Positions 7,645-15,766 of a stretch of 64,000 nucleotides of DNA are shown here, piece after piece. Both the position numbers and the translations under genes were made by a program. This DNA comes from Phycisphaeraceae bacterium (GTDB taxonomy: Bacteria; Planctomycetota; Phycisphaerae; Phycisphaerales; UBA1924), in assembly GCA_019636625.1 (NCBI GenBank), contig JAHBXE010000014.1, positions 1 through 64,000 of the forward strand, read 5' to 3'. Position 1 is the first letter of the stretch. The number at the start of each line of letters is the position of its first letter. Under the pieces are notes generated by a model. The model worked only from the letters and a program-made list of their open reading frames with translations. It ran no database searches and was not told the origin of the DNA.

Positions 7645-9156
7645 TCACGGTGCCACGTACCCGGCCCGCCGGAAGTGATCCATGATCTCCGATGGAATCC
7701 CCCGCATCTCCGGCGACATGAACACCGTTCCATGGTCCAGCCCCGGCAGAACCTTGATGTACCCACGCCCCTCACCCGCCCGCGCGCCCACCTCCGCCTT
7801 CACCAGCGCCACCGCCTCGTTCAGGTAGTAGTTGTCCGCATCCCCCACGATCAGCCGCACCCGCTCGTGGAACAGCGGCGCGTACCTCTCCCGGTTCCCC
7901 CGCACCAGCTCCCCGATGTCGTACGCGCGGTAGCGCTCCGCCACCCCCCGGTCGATCGTCCCCGTCAGGTCGAACAGCGCCGCCGGGTTCCCCCGCTCGT
8001 TCCGCGGCCCGAACACCGCGAACCACGAGTCCCACTGCTGCCCCGAGGTGTTGTCCGGCCCCAGCACCTCCTCCATCATGTTCTCCTGCCGGATCGTCAT
8101 CCGCTCCCGGCCGTCCCGCCGGTAGCTCGGCCGCTCCTTCCCGCCCCGCTGCGGCGGCGCCACATCCACGAAGGCGTTCGCATCCGAATAGATGTCCACG
8201 ATCTGAAACCGCCGGAAGTCCACCGGGTCCGGCGACGTCGACCACGTCGCCCCGAACGTCCCCGGGTAGTTCAGCAACAGCCACAGCGTCGACCACCCGC
8301 CCGACGAGTGACCACGCAGCACCCGGGCGCCCGCCTCCGGGATCATCCGGTACTTCGCCTCCAGCGCCGGGATCAACTCCTCCACCAGCGCCCGGCCCCA
8401 CGGCCCGTTGTTCGCCGAGTCCGCGAACAGCGTGTGCCCGTTGCCCGACTCCGGGTTCAGCACGACCCAGAACGCCGCCCCGCCCAGCGGGTGCGGCCCC
8501 TCCGACGCATCGTGGTGGTCCCCGCCGAACCCCGGCACCTCGTACACCGTCGGGAACCGCTTCGACCCCGCCGCGCCGTACCCCCGAGGCAGGCGCACCC
8601 CCGCCTTCAGCACCACCTCCCGCCCGTGAAACGCCGACAGCAGCGCCGATCGAACCGTGAGCTCCTCCACGCCCGGCACGCCGGGAAACGGCCGCGCCTT
8701 CACCGCCTTCGTCAACTTGATCGCGTGCCGCTCCGGCGCATCGACCTCGTTGAGCCGCAGCGACACCACCTCCGAGTACAGGTTCCCCTCCTCCCGCTTC
8801 CACGAACTGTCCTCCCGGTGCAGGTCCAGCACCGCCTGCACCCGGTACGCCCCCGCCGGCAGACCATTCAAGTTCACCGGGAAACCCGTGGCGGCGTTGT
8901 CCACCACGGCCTTCTCCCCCGGCCGCAGATCCGTCACGCTGATCCCGAACATCGGCTGCGGATCGTCGAAGAACGGGCCGTCGGCGGGATCGGCGTGCGC
9001 ATTCTCCCTCGAGCCTTCGCCGATCAGGTACACGACCAGCCGGCCCGTCGCCGCCGCATCGCGGACCGAGGCATCAAAGCTCACCTCGAACACCGGATCG
9101 GTCCCCAGCGCCTTGCTCGCCAGCACGCCGATCACCACCATCGCGCGGATCACCAT
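7645..9156 (-). CDS. Exported alpha/beta-hydrolase, esterase D-like
   Basis: A 503-residue protein with a short hydrophobic N-terminus (VIRAMVVIGVLASKALG) that probably acts as a signal peptide. Residues 25-200 form a beta-rich domain with no clear match. The second half is an esterase fold. The nucleophile elbow is GHSSGG (LRGHSSGGWSTLWLLLNYP), an oxyanion strand is likely in TVYEVPGFGG, and the C-terminal DHGTVF probably supplies the catalytic histidine. This matches the putative esterase family of esterase D, tributyrin esterase and ferric-enterobactin esterase. Long open sequence upstream of the ATG at 9156 in the same frame lies opposite the next gene and is rejected. It is divergent from the methyltransferase at 9208. 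Confidence 0.8.
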   Translation of the reverse strand: MVIRAMVVIGVLASKALGTDPVFEVSFDASVRDAAATGRLVVYLIGEGSRENAHADPADGPFFDDPQPMFGISVTDLRPGEKAVVDNAATGFPVNLNGLPAGAYRVQAVLDLHREDSSWKREEGNLYSEVVSLRLNEVDAPERHAIKLTKAVKARPFPGVPGVEELTVRSALLSAFHGREVVLKAGVRLPRGYGAAGSKRFPTVYEVPGFGGDHHDASEGPHPLGGAAFWVVLNPESGNGHTLFADSANNGPWGRALVEELIPALEAKYRMIPEAGARVLRGHSSGGWSTLWLLLNYPGTFGATWSTSPDPVDFRRFQIVDIYSDANAFVDVAPPQRGGKERPSYRRDGRERMTIRQENMMEEVLGPDNTSGQQWDSWFAVFGPRNERGNPAALFDLTGTIDRGVAERYRAYDIGELVRGNRERYAPLFHERVRLIVGDADNYYLNEAVALVKAEVGARAGEGRGYIKVLPGLDHGTVFMSPEMRGIPSEIMDHFRRAGYVAP

Positions 9157-9207
9157 GTCGCAACAGTATCGCGGCTTCGGCCCGCCGCGGCGTCTAACCT
9201 CCCGCCC

Positions 9208-9978
9208 ATGTCCACCGGTTTCTACGAAGATCCTGCTGTCTTTGACATCCTGCACGCATCGGGGACCGCCGCCGAAGTTCGTGGGCTGGAGCGCATCGCG
9301 CGCCTTTTCTGCCGCCGGCACGGTCGCGGGTCCACGTGGCTTGAGCCGGCGTGCGGCACGGGGCGGTACCTGCGCGCCGCCGCGCGGCGGGGGATGAACG
9401 TGATCGGGTTCGACCTGTCGCCGGCCATGGTCCGCTACGCGAAGGAGGCTTGCGGGCGGCGCCCCGCCGATGGCCGGGCCCGGTTTCTCGTGGCCGACAT
9501 GACCCGGTTCGCGGGCCGCACCGGCCGGGTGGACTTCGCGTTCTGCCCGATCAACACGATCCGGCACCTGGAGACGGACGCGGACATGGTGCGGCACCTG
9601 CGGGAGGTCGGGCGGGTGCTCCGGCCCGGGGCGGTGTACGCGGTCGGCCTGAGCACCACGGCGTACGGCGTCGAGGCTCCGGCGGAGGATGTGTGGGAGG
9701 GGCGGCGTGGCGCGTGCCACGTCAAGCAGATCGTGGAGTACCTCCCGCCGGCGTCGCCCGCGAACCGGTTCGAGGAGGTGTTCAGCCACCTGGTCATCAC
9801 GCGGGGCCGGCGCGAGGAGCACCGCGACCATGCGTACCGGCTGCGGTGCTACAGCATGGAGCAATGGTCGCGGGTGGTCCGGCGGGGGGGGCTGCGGATC
9901 GAGGCGGTGACCGACGATCGCGGGGACCCGCACTCGCCCGGCCTGTTCGGCTACGCGGTCTACATCCTCACTCGATGA
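9208..9978 (+). CDS. Class I SAM-dependent methyltransferase
   Basis: A 256-residue methyltransferase. Motif I is WLEPACGTGRYLRAAARRG, followed by VIGFDLSPAMVRYA (acidic loop for the SAM ribose), ARFLVADMTRF (motif II region) and REVGRVLRPGAVYAVGLS. This is the Methyltransf_25-type fold; the substrate is unknown. The start at 9208 gives a compact N-terminus (MSTGFYEDPAVFDIL) and leaves 51 bases to the divergent esterase gene. Its last 11 bases overlap tail to tail with the 930-residue protein gene. Codon use is G-ending, opposite to the plus-strand genes at 2-7.6 kb. Confidence 0.87.
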   Translation: MSTGFYEDPAVFDILHASGTAAEVRGLERIARLFCRRHGRGSTWLEPACGTGRYLRAAARRGMNVIGFDLSPAMVRYAKEACGRRPADGRARFLVADMTRFAGRTGRVDFAFCPINTIRHLETDADMVRHLREVGRVLRPGAVYAVGLSTTAYGVEAPAEDVWEGRRGACHVKQIVEYLPPASPANRFEEVFSHLVITRGRREEHRDHAYRLRCYSMEQWSRVVRRGGLRIEAVTDDRGDPHSPGLFGYAVYILTR

Positions 9979-12760
9979 GGATGGACCGGGTGACACGGGA
10001 CTGTGTGGCGGCGTCCTGCGTGCTCACCACGATGCGCTGGCCCTTGAGCTTGGCGGCGCCGCCGGGGAAGAGGAACCGGCGGGTGGCGAGGGCGGAGGGG
10101 GGAAGGTCGCTGATGAACGCCTTGCCGCGGGGGTAGGCCTCGGCGAAGGCGCTGAGTTCGTAGGCGGCGGGCGAGGGGGTGCGGTTGATGACCTGGGCTT
10201 CAACGACGAGGTCGCCGGAGTTCACGAGGCGGTAGGACAGATCCATGTGGAAGTCGTGGACGCCGATCTCGAGGGTGGAGCGGAGGCGGACGGGCGGGTA
10301 GTCCCTGGTTCCGGCCAGCTCGATCTCGACGAGGAACTCGCGGGGGCCGGCCTCTTCGACGGCGCTGAAGGCGATGAGGAGCGGGATGCGGCCGGTTTCG
10401 CCGGGGCCGATGGAGAACGTGGAGGTCCGGGGGGTGATGCGCCAGGAGCGGTCGCGTCCGCCGGCGTCGGAGGACAGGCCGCCGGGCTCGAGCACGGTGA
10501 CCCGGCCTTCGATGCGGCCGCGCCAGGGGTTGGAGAGGACCATGGCGACTTCGTGCTCGTCGGTGGAACTGGCGGCGAAGGGGGGGTCGAGGCGGAAGGA
10601 GGCGGCGAACACGGCGAGATCGACGTCGACGCCTTCCACGAATATGGGTTCATCGGCGACCGGGATCCGGTGGATGAGGGGCGCGCGGGGTCCGGTCCCG
10701 GCGCCGGCGGGGACGGGGGCGAGGGGGGTCCGGTTGCCGAAGAGGTCCACGAGGTCGACGGGCCGGTCGCCGAGGTACAGGTCCAGGGTGGTGCCCGCCG
10801 CGGCGGGGGACTCGGCCCAGACGGCGAGCATGCCGGAGCGGCCCTCCTGCGCGGCGTCGGGGGAGGAAAAGATCAGGCAGGTGACGCCGGAGGCGGACAG
10901 GGACGGCCCGGCGGGGCGGCGGGCGCGCAGGCGGTCGCCCAGGTTGCTCCAGGCGGCGAACTCGGCGTGGGGCATGGGCCCGCGGGCGCGGGCGTCGCCG
11001 GGCCACGACCAGGGCTGGACGAGGGCGAGGGTCGGGGGCGGCCGGCCCGGGCCCGGGGATGACCACAATAATGTGGATTGCTTGACCAGCGCCACGCACG
11101 AGTCCAGGCGCGAATGGCCGGCCTGGCTCAGCGGCGAGAGGACCACGGTGGTCCTGTCCCCGGCGGTGCGGGCCCAGGCGCGGCCGAGGTCGGCGAGGTC
11201 GGCGGCTTCGGAACCCGGGGGCAGGATGGCGAGGATGTGGGATCCTTCCGGCGGCGGGAAGGCCGCCTCGCGTTCGGCGGGCCAGGGGATCTCCACGATG
11301 GGTCCGGGGACGAGTTTGGCGAGGATGCCGTGCGCGCGGGAGAGTTGTGACGGCGTGAACGAGCGGTCGGTGGGGGGCGACTTTGCCGAACCGATCTGCC
11401 AGCGCTGCACGCCCTGTCCGAAGCGGTCGAGGAGGGGGATGAGGTAGGGGCCCCACTGCTTCTCGTCGCGTTCAAAGACGGCGAGGACCTGGTCCTGGGC
11501 GATGCGGAAGTCGGACGCGAGGACCGCGGGCACGATGGGCAGGCTCAGCGTGAGGCCGATGCGGGCGGCACGGAGTTGCTCGACGAGCGGGGGCAGGTCG
11601 CGGCACAGCGCCGCGACGGTCTCGGGCGTTGTGGCCTGCATCCACGCGGGCACGGTGACGGCGCCGGCACCCGCGGCGGAGGCGAGGGCGGGAAGGGATG
11701 GACGATCGGCCGCGGGAAGGTCGTCGAGGATGAGGGCGAAGCGCTGGCCGTCGGCGTCGGCGGGCTGTCGCGGCGGGGAGAGCCAGGCGAAGTCGAGGTA
11801 GGTGGCGCCGACTCGGCGGTCGGCGGTGCGGAGTTCGAGGGAGGCGCGGTACCAGCCGTAGCGGGCGACGCGGGGGGACCAGTCCCACGTGCCGGAACCG
11901 GCGGGGAGGTCCTTGAGCTGGGTGTCGACGGTGTGGCCGGCGGCGTCCTGCAGGGTGAAGCGGCCGGTGAGCTGCTCGCCGGTGAGGTCGCGCAGGAAGA
12001 CGCTGACGCGGGGGCGGTCCTCGCCGCGGAACACATTGATGGGTGATGGCGTGGAGATGGAAGCGCGGGGGAGCTGGACAATGGCGACCTGGTCGAACCA
12101 GGCGGCGCCGGCGATGTCCTGCACGAGGACGCGGTGCTTGTCGGGGCCGGGGTCCTGGAACTGGTCGGGCTGCAGGAGTTCGAGGTCGACCTGGATGTAG
12201 GCGGCCTGGGGGAACTCGCCGGACATGGCGATGGTCAGGAGCGTCCATTCATCGCCCTGGGTCCGGACGAGGCGGCTGGAGGATTCGGACGCGGGGATGG
12301 GTGTGTTGGCCGAGTCGAGGTAGCGGGCGCGGATGGCGGCGCGGGCCTGGTTGAGGGCGCTGGTCCTGACCCGGGCGGAGACGAGGTAATCGGTGCCGGG
12401 GAAGACGGGGATGACACCGGGCTCGAGGCGGAGGCTGGTGCTCCCGCCGCGGGTGGTGAGTTTGACGGATCGAACACCGGCGAAGGCGTGGGTGTCGTCA
12501 AAGGCGGCGGAGTTCCATGCGGGGAAACCGGGGCGGTTGCCGGCGAGGCGTGAGCCGGTCTGGGCGAGGCTCCAGTAGCGCGGGAGCTCGAAGACTTCAC
12601 GGGGGCCGGGCTCGAAGTCGAACTGGCCGACGATGCGGCGTGCGGCCTCCGGTCGCTGCACGCCGTCGCCGGTCGCGCCGGGCTGAGGCTGAGCGGCGGC
12701 GGACGCCGCGAGCATCATCGCGAGCGCGCACCAACGGCGCCTGCATCGAACGCTGTTCAT
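9968..12760 (-). CDS. Large secreted protein of unknown function, possibly glycosidase-like
   Basis: A 930-residue protein with a signal peptide (CALAMMLAASAAAQ, cleavage near residue 23). Residues 40-230 look like a beta-sandwich carbohydrate-binding region (VGQFDFEPG, FAGVRSVKLTTRGG). Residues about 330-520 have the alternating helix-strand pattern of a TIM barrel, with WGPYLIPLLDRFGQGVQRWQIGS resembling the catalytic-strand region of glycosidases. The remainder is again beta-rich. No family could be named. It is the last gene of the leftward run, 55 bases after the ABC permease. Start ATG 12760 has no obvious ribosome site but precedes the signal peptide directly. Confidence 0.7.
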   Translation of the reverse strand: MNSVRCRRRWCALAMMLAASAAAQPQPGATGDGVQRPEAARRIVGQFDFEPGPREVFELPRYWSLAQTGSRLAGNRPGFPAWNSAAFDDTHAFAGVRSVKLTTRGGSTSLRLEPGVIPVFPGTDYLVSARVRTSALNQARAAIRARYLDSANTPIPASESSSRLVRTQGDEWTLLTIAMSGEFPQAAYIQVDLELLQPDQFQDPGPDKHRVLVQDIAGAAWFDQVAIVQLPRASISTPSPINVFRGEDRPRVSVFLRDLTGEQLTGRFTLQDAAGHTVDTQLKDLPAGSGTWDWSPRVARYGWYRASLELRTADRRVGATYLDFAWLSPPRQPADADGQRFALILDDLPAADRPSLPALASAAGAGAVTVPAWMQATTPETVAALCRDLPPLVEQLRAARIGLTLSLPIVPAVLASDFRIAQDQVLAVFERDEKQWGPYLIPLLDRFGQGVQRWQIGSAKSPPTDRSFTPSQLSRAHGILAKLVPGPIVEIPWPAEREAAFPPPEGSHILAILPPGSEAADLADLGRAWARTAGDRTTVVLSPLSQAGHSRLDSCVALVKQSTLLWSSPGPGRPPPTLALVQPWSWPGDARARGPMPHAEFAAWSNLGDRLRARRPAGPSLSASGVTCLIFSSPDAAQEGRSGMLAVWAESPAAAGTTLDLYLGDRPVDLVDLFGNRTPLAPVPAGAGTGPRAPLIHRIPVADEPIFVEGVDVDLAVFAASFRLDPPFAASSTDEHEVAMVLSNPWRGRIEGRVTVLEPGGLSSDAGGRDRSWRITPRTSTFSIGPGETGRIPLLIAFSAVEEAGPREFLVEIELAGTRDYPPVRLRSTLEIGVHDFHMDLSYRLVNSGDLVVEAQVINRTPSPAAYELSAFAEAYPRGKAFISDLPPSALATRRFLFPGGAAKLKGQRIVVSTQDAATQSRVTRSILIE

Positions 12761-12815
12761 GGACCGAGTATCGGCAGGAAGGGGCGGGGAGGGCAGAAAG
12801 AGGGCGTTCGTCGGA

Positions 12816-14783
12816 TCAACTGGACCTGCCGCTCCAGGCTTTGAACTTCCACCGGGCGAGGGCGACGGTCGCGGCGGCGGCGAAGAGATAAAACGCGGCG
12901 CAGGCGGCGACGACGGCGAGGGCCTGATCGAGGGTGAGTTCGTGGGTGATGAGGCGGGATTCGAAGGGGGCCTTGGCGATCCCGCCGGGGGTGGCCTCGT
13001 GGAGGCAGGGGAGGGCGGTGGCGTGGGCGAGGGCGAAGGGGTTGAGGGCGAAGATGGCGTCGATGAAGTTCAGGTAGTGGTTGTCGAGGAACCTGTCGAC
13101 CGTGAGGTCGACGTTGACCAGTCCGAGGACGCCGGGGAGGTAAAGGATGGCCCGGACGATCGCGGGGAGGGCAAGGGGGAGGAACCAGACGAACCCCCAG
13201 AGGCATGCCGCGACAGCGACGTTGAGCGCGCCGGCGGTGACGGGTCGGCGGAAGCGGAGGCTGAAGAGGAGGCCGGTGGAGGCAAGGAGGATGCCGGGGG
13301 CGATCATGATGAGGGCGATCAAGAGCACGCCGAAAGGGTGGATGTAGCCGAAGGCGGAGGCGATGACCCAGTCCGTGATGACGACGGCGGGTATGAACCA
13401 GAAGGAGCGGAGGGTGCCGAGGAGCTTGCCGGTGAGGATCTGGCGCGGGGAGAGGGTGGTGGTGAGCAGGACGTCCCACGTCCTGGCTTCGCGCTCGCCG
13501 GCGAAGGGGCCGCTGGTAAGGAAGACGGCCTGGAGCATGACGGCGGCGATGCCGATGTAGGCGAGGACGGCGTGGAGGTCGGGATTGCCCAGGCCGGCGA
13601 GGGCGTAGAGCGCGCCGAGGGCAAGAACGGCGAGCACGAGGACGATGCGGAAAATGAGGCGCGAGCCGAAGGTGGGCTGGCGGACCTCGCGCCAAAGGAC
13701 GGGGTTGCCGCCGACGGTGCGGTCGCGGCGGGCGTACCGCTCGCCGGCGGATTCGGGTTCGGCGGATTCCTTCGGTTCGGCCGATTTCTGTGCGGGGGCA
13801 CGGGCGGTGGCGCCGAGGAGGGCCTCGCGGGACGATGTGGCCCGCATGGCGCGCCGGAGGATGACCGTGGTGTAGAGCGTGATGAGGGCGGCGAGGGAGA
13901 GGTTGTACACGGCGTTGATGGCCCAGGTGGGGCCGAGGTCGAGGACGGCGGCGGGAATGGTCGGGCCGCCGCCAGGGGGCTGGGAGGCGGCCCTGGTTTC
14001 GAGGATGAGGTGGGGAAGGTCGCGCCCGGCGGATACAGCGTTGTGGATGATGAGCATCGTGGCGGGGGAACAGGTGGCGAGGATGTTGCTGCGGAAGGCG
14101 GCGTCGGAGAACAGGTCGCGGGCGTGAAAGAAGCGCATGCCTTCGATGACGCTCGGGGCGCCCTGCAGGAGCAGGAGGGTGAGGAGGGCGAAGAAGGCGG
14201 CGAGGGTGGCGCGCTTCTGGCGCATGGAGAAGAGCACGGCGAGGGCGGCGCCGAGGACGGCGGTGGAGATGGCGAGGGCGGTGACGGCGCCGATGACCTC
14301 GGCGCTGAGGCCGCCGAAAATGCGAACGGCGAGCAGACCGGGCGCGACGAGCAGGGCCAGCACGATGATCTGCACGATGCGGCTGGTGAGTTTGCCGCAG
14401 ACGATCTGGCCGGCGGTCATGGGGGTGGTCATGAGGACGTCGAGGGTTCGGGCGCGGCGTTCATCGCAGAGGCTGCCGCCGGCGAGGATGGGGGGAACGA
14501 CGGTCATGACGGCGAGGAAGAACCAGCCGACGGCAAGGGTCATGGCGGGGGCCATCTGCTGCATGGACTGGAGGCTGGCGACGGCGCCCTGGACGCCGGT
14601 CTCGGCGCGGCGGACGAGGAACACGCCGATCAACAGGAGCAAGAGGCCGAGGCAGCAGAGGGATCGCAGGATGTAGGTGGCGCGGCGGCGTCCGGCGGTG
14701 CGGACTTCCTTCTGGAAAATCGGCCCGAAGGCCAGGGCGAAGGGATTGGCGACCGCCTTGAGTTGTCTCCACACACGTGACAC
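12816..14783 (-). CDS. ABC-2 type transporter permease, fused two-half membrane protein
   Basis: A 655-residue membrane protein of the ABC-2/GldF-type permease group. Two related halves each carry about six hydrophobic segments, with the repeated signature SLCDERRARTLDVLMTTPM (first half) and FAGEREARTWDVLLTTTL (second half), the cytoplasmic motif typical of ABC-2 permeases. A charged, Ala/Glu-rich linker (around AEPKESAEPESAGERYARRD) joins the halves, so this looks like an internal duplication or fusion. The GTG at 14783 was chosen because GGAAAGG lies about 8 bases upstream; a GTG at 14774 is an alternative. It follows the ATPase gene by 50 bases and should form the transporter with it. Confidence 0.85.
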   Translation of the reverse strand: MSRVWRQLKAVANPFALAFGPIFQKEVRTAGRRRATYILRSLCCLGLLLLLIGVFLVRRAETGVQGAVASLQSMQQMAPAMTLAVGWFFLAVMTVVPPILAGGSLCDERRARTLDVLMTTPMTAGQIVCGKLTSRIVQIIVLALLVAPGLLAVRIFGGLSAEVIGAVTALAISTAVLGAALAVLFSMRQKRATLAAFFALLTLLLLQGAPSVIEGMRFFHARDLFSDAAFRSNILATCSPATMLIIHNAVSAGRDLPHLILETRAASQPPGGGPTIPAAVLDLGPTWAINAVYNLSLAALITLYTTVILRRAMRATSSREALLGATARAPAQKSAEPKESAEPESAGERYARRDRTVGGNPVLWREVRQPTFGSRLIFRIVLVLAVLALGALYALAGLGNPDLHAVLAYIGIAAVMLQAVFLTSGPFAGEREARTWDVLLTTTLSPRQILTGKLLGTLRSFWFIPAVVITDWVIASAFGYIHPFGVLLIALIMIAPGILLASTGLLFSLRFRRPVTAGALNVAVAACLWGFVWFLPLALPAIVRAILYLPGVLGLVNVDLTVDRFLDNHYLNFIDAIFALNPFALAHATALPCLHEATPGGIAKAPFESRLITHELTLDQALAVVAACAAFYLFAAAATVALARWKFKAWSGRSS

Positions 14784-14833
14784 GCCGCTTGCCTTTCCGG
14801 GTTGGTTGGCGCTTCTGCTCTTGGCGGTGCCTG

Positions 14834-15766
14834 CTACTGCAAGGCCCCCCTGGTAAGTTTGAGGAACGCATCTTCGAGGCGCACGGCCTGGGGTGTGAAG
14901 GCGGCGATGCGGTGGTTGGCGTTCATCAGGAGTTCGAGGACGAAGTGGTGGCCGTGCTCGCCGGGGGTGAGTTCGACGACGATCTGGCCGTTCTCGCGGG
15001 TGGCGCGGGCGATGCGGTGGTCGTGCTCGAGGGTGGCGAGGGCGGAATCCGGGCTTGAACCGGGCTCGAGCCGGATGGCGATGCGTTCGCCGCCGCGGAC
15101 CTTGGCGTAGGCGTCCTCGATGGAACCGGCGTAGAGGAGTCTGCCGCGTTCGATGATGCCGATGGAGGTGCACATTTCGGCGAGTTCGGAGAGGATGTGG
15201 GAACTGACCATGAGGCACTTGCCCATGCGGCCGAGTTCCTGGAGGAGGGAGCGCATTTCGATGCGGGCGCGGGGGTCGAGGCCGGAGGCGGGCTCGTCGA
15301 GGAGGAGGACCTTGGGTTCGTGGACGAGGACGCGTGCGACGCCGAGGCGCTGCTGCATGCCGCGGGAGAGGGAATCGACGAGGGCGCGTCGCTTGCCGGT
15401 GAGGTCGGTGAGTTCGAGGACGCCGTCGATGATGGCGCGGCGTCTGGCGCGGGGGATCTGGAAGGCGGCGGCGAAGAACTGGAGGTATTCGTCGACGGTG
15501 AGGTCGTCGTAGACGCCGAGGAAGTCGGGCATGTAGCCGAGGATGCGTCGAATCTGGTCGCCGTCGCGGGAGACATCGAAGCCGCCGACGTGGGCGGAAC
15601 CGGCGTCGGGCTCCATGAGGCAGGCGAGGATCTTCATGGTGGTGGACTTGCCGGCGCCGTTGGGGCCGATGAAGCCGAAGATTTCGCCGGGGCCGATGTC
15701 GAGGGAGAGGGAATCGACGGCGGTGAGGTCGCCGAAGCGCTTGGTGAGGTTGGTGGTCTTGATCAT
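14834..15766 (-). CDS. ABC transporter ATP-binding protein
   Basis: A 310-residue ABC ATPase: Walker A GPNGAGKS near residue 38, Q-loop region in RRILGYMPDFLG, signature LSRGMQQRLGVARVL, Walker B VLLLDEPASGLDP, and the switch histidine in MVSSHILSE. The C-terminal 80 residues form the extra domain common in ABC-2 exporters (NatA/CcmA/GldA group). The ATG at 15766 has GAGGAG upstream and overlaps the stop of the previous gene by four bases (ATGA), so translation is probably coupled. It pairs with the permease downstream. The mixture with DUF58, VWA and MoxR genes resembles gliding/Gld-type or envelope-maintenance loci; the transported substrate is unknown. Confidence 0.93.
   Translation of the reverse strand: MIKTTNLTKRFGDLTAVDSLSLDIGPGEIFGFIGPNGAGKSTTMKILACLMEPDAGSAHVGGFDVSRDGDQIRRILGYMPDFLGVYDDLTVDEYLQFFAAAFQIPRARRRAIIDGVLELTDLTGKRRALVDSLSRGMQQRLGVARVLVHEPKVLLLDEPASGLDPRARIEMRSLLQELGRMGKCLMVSSHILSELAEMCTSIGIIERGRLLYAGSIEDAYAKVRGGERIAIRLEPGSSPDSALATLEHDHRIARATRENGQIVVELTPGEHGHHFVLELLMNANHRIAAFTPQAVRLEDAFLKLTRGALQ

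Noticed and set aside
12759-14780. Plus-strand acidic, glycine-rich open frame
   Set aside because: Opposite the ABC-2 permease, whose membrane helices and paired signature motifs are clear.
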